Source of the DNA: CAXSEF01 sp050920955
GTDB lineage: Bacteria > Pseudomonadota > Alphaproteobacteria > Acetobacterales > Acetobacteraceae
Assembly (NCBI GenBank): GCA_050920955.1
Contig: JBPBQS010000102.1
Location: forward strand, 1 to 20,966
Reading direction: 5' to 3'
Length of the DNA stretch: 20,966 bases
How positions within the stretch are numbered: the first letter of the stretch is position 1; the number at the start of each line of letters is the position of its first letter. Under the pieces are notes generated by a model. The model ran no database searches. It was given only the letters and a program-made list of their open reading frames with translations, and had not been told where the DNA came from. Both the position numbers and the translations under genes were made by a program. Below, one piece after another: positions 17,416-20,966 of the stretch.

Positions 17416-18213
17416 GTGAGGCTGCGGGGGCGCGTGCTGGTGGTGGCCGGCTCGGACTCCGGCGGCGGCGCCGGCGTGCAGGCGGACATCAAGGCCATCT
17501 CCGCCATGGGCGCCTACGCCGCGACCGCCCTGACCGCCCTGACTGCGCAGAACACCCTGGGCGTGCAGGGCGTGCTGGGCGTCCCCGCCGCCTTCGTGAC
17601 GCTGCAGATGCGCAGCGTGCTCGACGACCTCGGCGCCGACGCGGTCAAGACCGGGATGCTTGCCGACCGGTCCGTCATCGAGGCCGTCGCCGAGGCTCTG
17701 CGCACCGTGCCCGGCGTGCCGCTGGTGCTCGACCCTGTGATGGTCGCCAAGGGCGGGCAGTCGCTCCTGGACCCGGCCGCCGTGGCCGCGCTGGTGCATG
17801 ACCTCCTGCCCAGCGCGGCCGTGGTGACGCCCAACCTCCCCGAGGCGGAGGCGCTCACCGGCGCACCGGTCGCGGACGTGGCGGCCATGCACCGCGCCGC
17901 CGAGCGCCTGCTGCGCATGGGCGCCGCCGCGGTGCTGCTGAAGGGCGGCCACCTGCCGGGCGGGATGCTGACCGACCTCCTGGCGACGCCCGACCGCACG
18001 ACCGCGTTCGAGCAGCCCCGCGTGCCCACGCGCCACACCCACGGCACCGGCTGCACCCTGGCGAGTGCCCTGGCGGCGGGCCTGGCGCAGGGCATGGATC
18101 TCCCCGTCGCCGTCGCACGGGCGCGTGCCTACGTGCGCGCTGCGATCGAGACGGCGCCCGGCCTCGGCGCGGGCCACGGCCCCCTCAACCACCTGGCCTG
18201 GGCCGACGGATAG
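17416..18213 (+). CDS. thiD: ThiD, hydroxymethylpyrimidine (phosphate) kinase
   Basis: The 265-residue ribokinase-fold enzyme phosphorylates HMP and HMP-phosphate in thiamine biosynthesis. Motifs: AGSDSGGGAGVQADIK (11-26), VKTGML (77-82), VLDPVMVAKGG (104-114), TPNLPEAE (138-145) and HTHGTGCTLASALAAG (207-222) with Cys213 in the anion-hole/catalytic loop. GTG at 17416 has GGGAG eight bases upstream and gives a standard-length protein; the open frame extends into the end of glmM but that part is not conserved. It is separated from glmM by only 67 bp containing repeat copy H, so cotranscription is likely. No TPP riboswitch is evident upstream. Its stop converges on an opposing gene 19 bp away. 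Confidence 0.96.
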   Translation: MRLRGRVLVVAGSDSGGGAGVQADIKAISAMGAYAATALTALTAQNTLGVQGVLGVPAAFVTLQMRSVLDDLGADAVKTGMLADRSVIEAVAEALRTVPGVPLVLDPVMVAKGGQSLLDPAAVAALVHDLLPSAAVVTPNLPEAEALTGAPVADVAAMHRAAERLLRMGAAAVLLKGGHLPGGMLTDLLATPDRTTAFEQPRVPTRHTHGTGCTLASALAAGLAQGMDLPVAVARARAYVRAAIETAPGLGAGHGPLNHLAWADG

Positions 18214-18232
18214 CCGCCTCCCGCGTCGGAAC

Positions 18233-18781
18233 CTAGCGAGGCCCGGGCTGCCCCTGCACGCTCGCCGGCGCGTCGAGCCGCGACACCTGCGCCTCCAGCG
18301 CCTGCACCGAGCCCGCCTGACGCGTCAGCCCGTGCTGCAGCGAGCCGACCGCCCCCTCCAGCGCGGCGAGCGACGCGCGCCAGGCCGCCACGGTCCGCGC
18401 CTGCTGCGCGAGTGCCACGTTCAGGCCGTCGAGCGCCCGCGCCAGCCGGTCCGGCCCCTCCGTTGCCGGTGGCAACCCGGGCACGGCGGTCGTCGGCGGC
18501 ACGGCGGCCGTCGTGCGCTGCCCTCGGACGCGCCGGCACGGCCCGAGGTATGGCGCCCCACGTGCCGGCCTGGCCGCCGTCCCGGAAACCTCTTCCTGCG
18601 ACGACCGCTCCGGCCAGCGAGGGACCGCGGGGAACCTGGATGCCACGCCCGTGGGCGCGCTGGACGGCGACAGCAACGGCGGCGGCGCCGCTGCTGCACC
18701 CTCCGCCATCCCCGGCGGCGTCACAGGGCTGCCGGGGCGAACCGAACCCGGAACGGGAAAAGGTATGATCGTCGCCGTCAT
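18233..18781 (-). CDS. Orphan protein with IIPFP N-terminus and C-terminal coiled coil
   Basis: I do not recognise a family. The 182-residue product starts MTATIIPFPV, a short N-terminal pattern often seen in small alphaproteobacterial proteins. It continues through a Pro/Ala/Ser-rich, probably disordered region (about 11-110) into a predicted coiled coil (about 112-170: LARALDGLNVALAQQARTVAAWRASLAALEGAV and similar heptads). No signal peptide or membrane segment is visible, so it is probably cytosolic and perhaps scaffold-like. AGGA about nine bases before the ATG at 18781, plus an AT-rich stretch upstream, support a real gene. It lies downstream of the DUF3429 gene on the same strand (65 bp) and converges with thiD. 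Confidence 0.6.
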   Translation of the reverse strand: MTATIIPFPVPGSVRPGSPVTPPGMAEGAAAAPPPLLSPSSAPTGVASRFPAVPRWPERSSQEEVSGTAARPARGAPYLGPCRRVRGQRTTAAVPPTTAVPGLPPATEGPDRLARALDGLNVALAQQARTVAAWRASLAALEGAVGSLQHGLTRQAGSVQALEAQVSRLDAPASVQGQPGPR

Positions 18782-18846
18782 CGTGCTTGTTCCTGAGGCA
18801 ATGTCTAACAACACATGAACTATCCCGTCTCTTGGGACAAGTCTGT

Positions 18847-19347
18847 TCACAGCTGGATGACGACGCCCGACACCCGCGACAGCAGCACCAGCGCCAGCAC
18901 GAGCACGACCACCAGCGTCAAACCCCAGCGCATCCGCATGTAGCCGGCCGGCACCAGCCCATCGCCGGCCGCCCGCGCCTCCACCACGGTCGTCGCCAGG
19001 AACCCCGCGATCAGCAGCGCCAGGGCGATCGCTGGCGCCGCCGCCACCGACACGAGCAGCGCCGCCCAGCCGATCAGCGCCGGCAGCACGCCCAACGCCA
19101 GACGCAGGCTGTCCGCCCCGCGCCGCCACGAGCCGCCTCCGGTGGCGCCCGGCCCCGCCAGCGCCATTCCCCAGTGCACGGCGCCGAGGAAGCTCAGGAT
19201 GATCGCCGCGTATTCGATCAGCGCCAGGAGCGCGCGGTCGGCCGGCACCGCGCCGCCCGCCGTGACGCTGCCCAGCCCGCAGGCCAGGAACGGCACCAGG
19301 CCGCCGGCGCCGAGCAGCAGGGCGAGCGGGGGAAGGCGTGCATTCAT
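18847..19347 (-). CDS. DUF3429 family integral membrane protein
   Basis: The 166-residue protein has about five hydrophobic segments (roughly 7-25, 42-63, 82-100, 103-122 and 142-160). The segment ALIEYAAIILSFLGAVHWG (42-60) is the hallmark of the DUF3429 family of small inner-membrane proteins, whose function is unknown. An AGGGA-type site about nine bases before the ATG at 19347 supports the start. It is divergent from the CNNM-domain gene, with repeat copy I in the 214-bp gap, and upstream of the orphan coiled-coil gene on the same strand. Codon bias matches the chromosome. Confidence 0.85.
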   Translation of the reverse strand: MNARLPPLALLLGAGGLVPFLACGLGSVTAGGAVPADRALLALIEYAAIILSFLGAVHWGMALAGPGATGGGSWRRGADSLRLALGVLPALIGWAALLVSVAAAPAIALALLIAGFLATTVVEARAAGDGLVPAGYMRMRWGLTLVVVLVLALVLLSRVSGVVIQL

Positions 19348-19423
19348 GCGAAGGGTCCCTGTCCTGGCGGAAAGCCGGTGCGGCGGAATAGCGCACGACG
19401 CGCCGCATCGTTCGCCCGGCGCC

Positions 19424-19506
19424 GCGCCCCTGGAACTCCTCCCTCAAGTAGATGGGATCGAAGGGTCCTCGGACCCTTCGCGGGTCCGGGCAGGGCACGG
19501 CCTTGC
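19424..19506. repeat. Palindromic repeat copy I (5'-truncated, degenerate), DUF3429/CNNM divergent gap
   Basis: Same orientation as F and G. It retains half of the CCAGGGGC-type module, a degenerate CTCAAGT at the CTTAAGT position, the stem CGAAGGGTCC-TC-GGACCCTTCG and the end GGCCTTGC. The first A-T pair of the stem in F and G is here G-C on both sides. The CCGGGC stem is damaged. It is the only copy not directly after a stop codon. Confidence 0.75.
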
Positions 19507-19561
19507 TTCGCGCACGCCGCAGGGTTGGGCCACGCGCCGCGAAGGGCGTAGTCTCCCGCCC

Positions 19562-20857
19562 ATGGAAATCGCGGTCGAGATCGTCGTCATCCTGCTGCTG
19601 ATGCTGCTCAACGGCGTGTTCGCCATGGGCGAGATGTCGCTGGTCTCTGTGCGCCGCGCCCGGCTGCAGGTGCTGGAGGGCAAGGGCGTGCCCGGCGCCG
19701 GCACCGCGCTGGCGCTCTCCGACGACCCGCAGCGCTTCCTGCCCACGGTACAGGTCGGCATCACGCTCGTGAGCATCCTGGCCGGCGTGTTCGGCGGCGC
19801 GCGGCTGGCGGCGCAGCTCCAGCCCTGGCTGGCGCGAATCGCCGTGCTGCGCCCGGTCGCCGACGAGCTGTCGCTGTTCCTGGTGGTGGTGCTGATCACC
19901 TACCTGACGCTGGTGGTCGGCGAGCTGGTGCCCAAGCAGCTCGCCCTCCGCCAGCCCGAGCGCGTCGCCTCGATGCTCGCCCGCCCGCTCGCGTTCATCG
20001 CGAAGGCGAGCGCGCCGGTGGTCTGGGTGCTGAGCCGCTCCTCGGACCTGGTGCTCGCAGCCTTCGGCTCCAAGCTCGCCGTGCGCGAGACGGTCACGGA
20101 GGAGGAGCTGAAGGCGATCCTGGCCGAGGGCGCGTCCACCGGCGTGCTGGAGTCCGAGGAGCACGCGATGATCGGCCGCGTGCTCCGCCTGGCCGACAAG
20201 CCGGTGCGCGCGCTGATGACGCCGCGCACCGACCTCGCCTGGATCGACCGCGGCGACACGCGCGAGGAGATCGTCGCCACGCTGTCCGCCGCCGACCACA
20301 GCCGCTTCGTGGTGTGCGACGGCTCGGTCGACAACGTCGTCGGCGTGGTCCAGGCCAAGGACCTGCTCAAGCTCCTGCTCGCCGGCAGCGACCTGTCCCT
20401 GGCCGCCGCCCTGCGCCAGCCGATGGTCGTGCCCGACACGGTGAGCGCGCTCGACGCCCTGGAGCGCCTGAAGTCGGACACCCTCGGCCTCGCCCTGGTG
20501 ATTGACGAGTACGGCAGCTTCGAGGGCGTGGTCACCGCCGCCGACGTGCTGGAGGCGATCGTGGGCGACGCCGCCGAACGGCGCGAGGACGGCGACGCGG
20601 CCGCGGTCCTGAGCGGCATCCTGCTGATGGACGGCATGATGCCCGTCGACGAGCTGAAGTCGCGCCTGTCGCTGCCCGACCTGCCGGCACAGGGCAGCTA
20701 CCACACCCTTGGCGGCCTCCTCCTGGCGCTGCTGCAGCGCGTGCCCAGGGCAGGGGACCGCATCGCCTTCGCCGGCTGGATGTTCGAGGTCCTCGCCATG
20801 GACGGGCGGCGCGTCGACCGCGTCCGCGCCAGCCGCGAGAAGCTGGCCGAGGCATAG
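19562..20857 (+). CDS. CNNM/CBS-domain/CorC-type membrane protein (hemolysin-like, HlyC/CorC family)
   Basis: The 431-residue protein has an N-terminal CNNM (DUF21) membrane domain (about 1-180), with hydrophobic stretches at 4-20, 64-80, 104-122 and 140-160 and the motif VGELVPKQLALRQPERVA (118-135). A CBS-domain pair follows (about 215-340, beginning RALMTPRTDLAWID), then a C-terminal CorC/HlyC transporter-associated domain (about 348-428, with GSYHTLGGLLLALL). Members are linked to magnesium or cobalt export and homeostasis; the 'hemolysin' label is historical. ATG 19562 is preferred because the membrane domain begins at once; only a distant AAGGG lies upstream. Its stop overlaps the first base of repeat copy J. 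Confidence 0.93.
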   Translation: MEIAVEIVVILLLMLLNGVFAMGEMSLVSVRRARLQVLEGKGVPGAGTALALSDDPQRFLPTVQVGITLVSILAGVFGGARLAAQLQPWLARIAVLRPVADELSLFLVVVLITYLTLVVGELVPKQLALRQPERVASMLARPLAFIAKASAPVVWVLSRSSDLVLAAFGSKLAVRETVTEEELKAILAEGASTGVLESEEHAMIGRVLRLADKPVRALMTPRTDLAWIDRGDTREEIVATLSAADHSRFVVCDGSVDNVVGVVQAKDLLKLLLAGSDLSLAAALRQPMVVPDTVSALDALERLKSDTLGLALVIDEYGSFEGVVTAADVLEAIVGDAAERREDGDAAAVLSGILLMDGMMPVDELKSRLSLPDLPAQGSYHTLGGLLLALLQRVPRAGDRIAFAGWMFEVLAMDGRRVDRVRASREKLAEA

Positions 20858-20966
20858 CAAGGAAGGTCGGGCTCTGCCCGAACCCGCAAAGGGCCCGGGG
20901 CCCTTTGATCCCTCTACTTAAGGGATGCGTTCCAAGGGCGCAGCCTTTGGCGGAGTTTGAGGCGGA
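20857..20966. repeat. Palindromic repeat copy J (cut by window end), after the CNNM gene
   Basis: Begins with the last base of the CNNM stop codon (GCAAGGAAGGT). Hairpins: TCGGGC-TCT-GCCCGA; CAAAGGGCC-CGG-GGCCCTTTG; CTTAAG; CCAAGGGC/GCCTTTGG; and the left half of TTGAGGC. It is nearly identical to copy B (four differences over about 101 aligned bases by eye). Confidence 0.88.

Noticed and set aside
18782..20860. Upstream part of an 875-codon minus-strand open frame over the CNNM and DUF3429 genes
   Set aside because: Only its last 182 codons (from 18781) have an RBS and sensible protein features; the rest is antisense or wrong-frame shadow of real genes.

Overview
The window is about 21 kb of very GC-rich DNA with strong C/G bias at third codon positions. 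The gene order ruvC-ruvA...ruvB-ybgC-tolQ-tolR-tolA-tolB-pal-cpoB-tilS-ftsH-folP-glmM-thiD is the arrangement known from Rhodospirillales. Together with the protein flavour (TolB with an RR signal peptide, FtsH with HEGGH, an N-terminally extended FolP), this suggests an alphaproteobacterium, most likely of the family Acetobacteraceae. The family assignment is inference; no 16S or marker comparison was possible.

Bases 1-4286 hold Holliday-junction processing. The end of ruvC and ruvA overlap by GTGA. ruvB follows only after about 2.5 kb of inserted material: an AT-rich multi-hairpin element, a glutathione S-transferase gene on the minus strand, a plus-strand gene for a YopT-like (peptidase C58) cysteine protease with visible Cys/His/Asp triad, and a small minus-strand secreted protein. 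The protease is the most accessory-looking gene here and the best candidate for something undescribed.

Bases 4283-11233 are the cell-envelope Tol-Pal system: YbgC thioesterase, the TolQ/TolR motor, an unusually proline-rich TolA, periplasmic TolB, lipoprotein Pal and CpoB. A 528-bp gap between tolB and pal carries a cluster of 17-bp palindromes (GTCCTGCCGCGCAGGAC) and a candidate promoter for pal.

Bases 11391-18213 are housekeeping: TilS (tRNA-Ile lysidine synthetase), FtsH (membrane protease), FolP (folate), GlmM (cell-wall precursor) and ThiD (thiamine). Bases 18233-20857 hold a minus-strand orphan coiled-coil protein, a minus-strand DUF3429 membrane protein and a plus-strand CNNM/CBS/CorC-domain membrane protein.

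The most pervasive unexplained signal is a modular family of palindromic repeats, full length about 120 bp, found at ten places (A-J). Nine lie directly at the 3' end of a gene, often starting within a few bases of the stop codon, in either orientation. Copies differ by paired substitutions that keep their hairpins, which indicates selection or copying at the level of structure. Two copies supply both termini of the YbgC reading frame.
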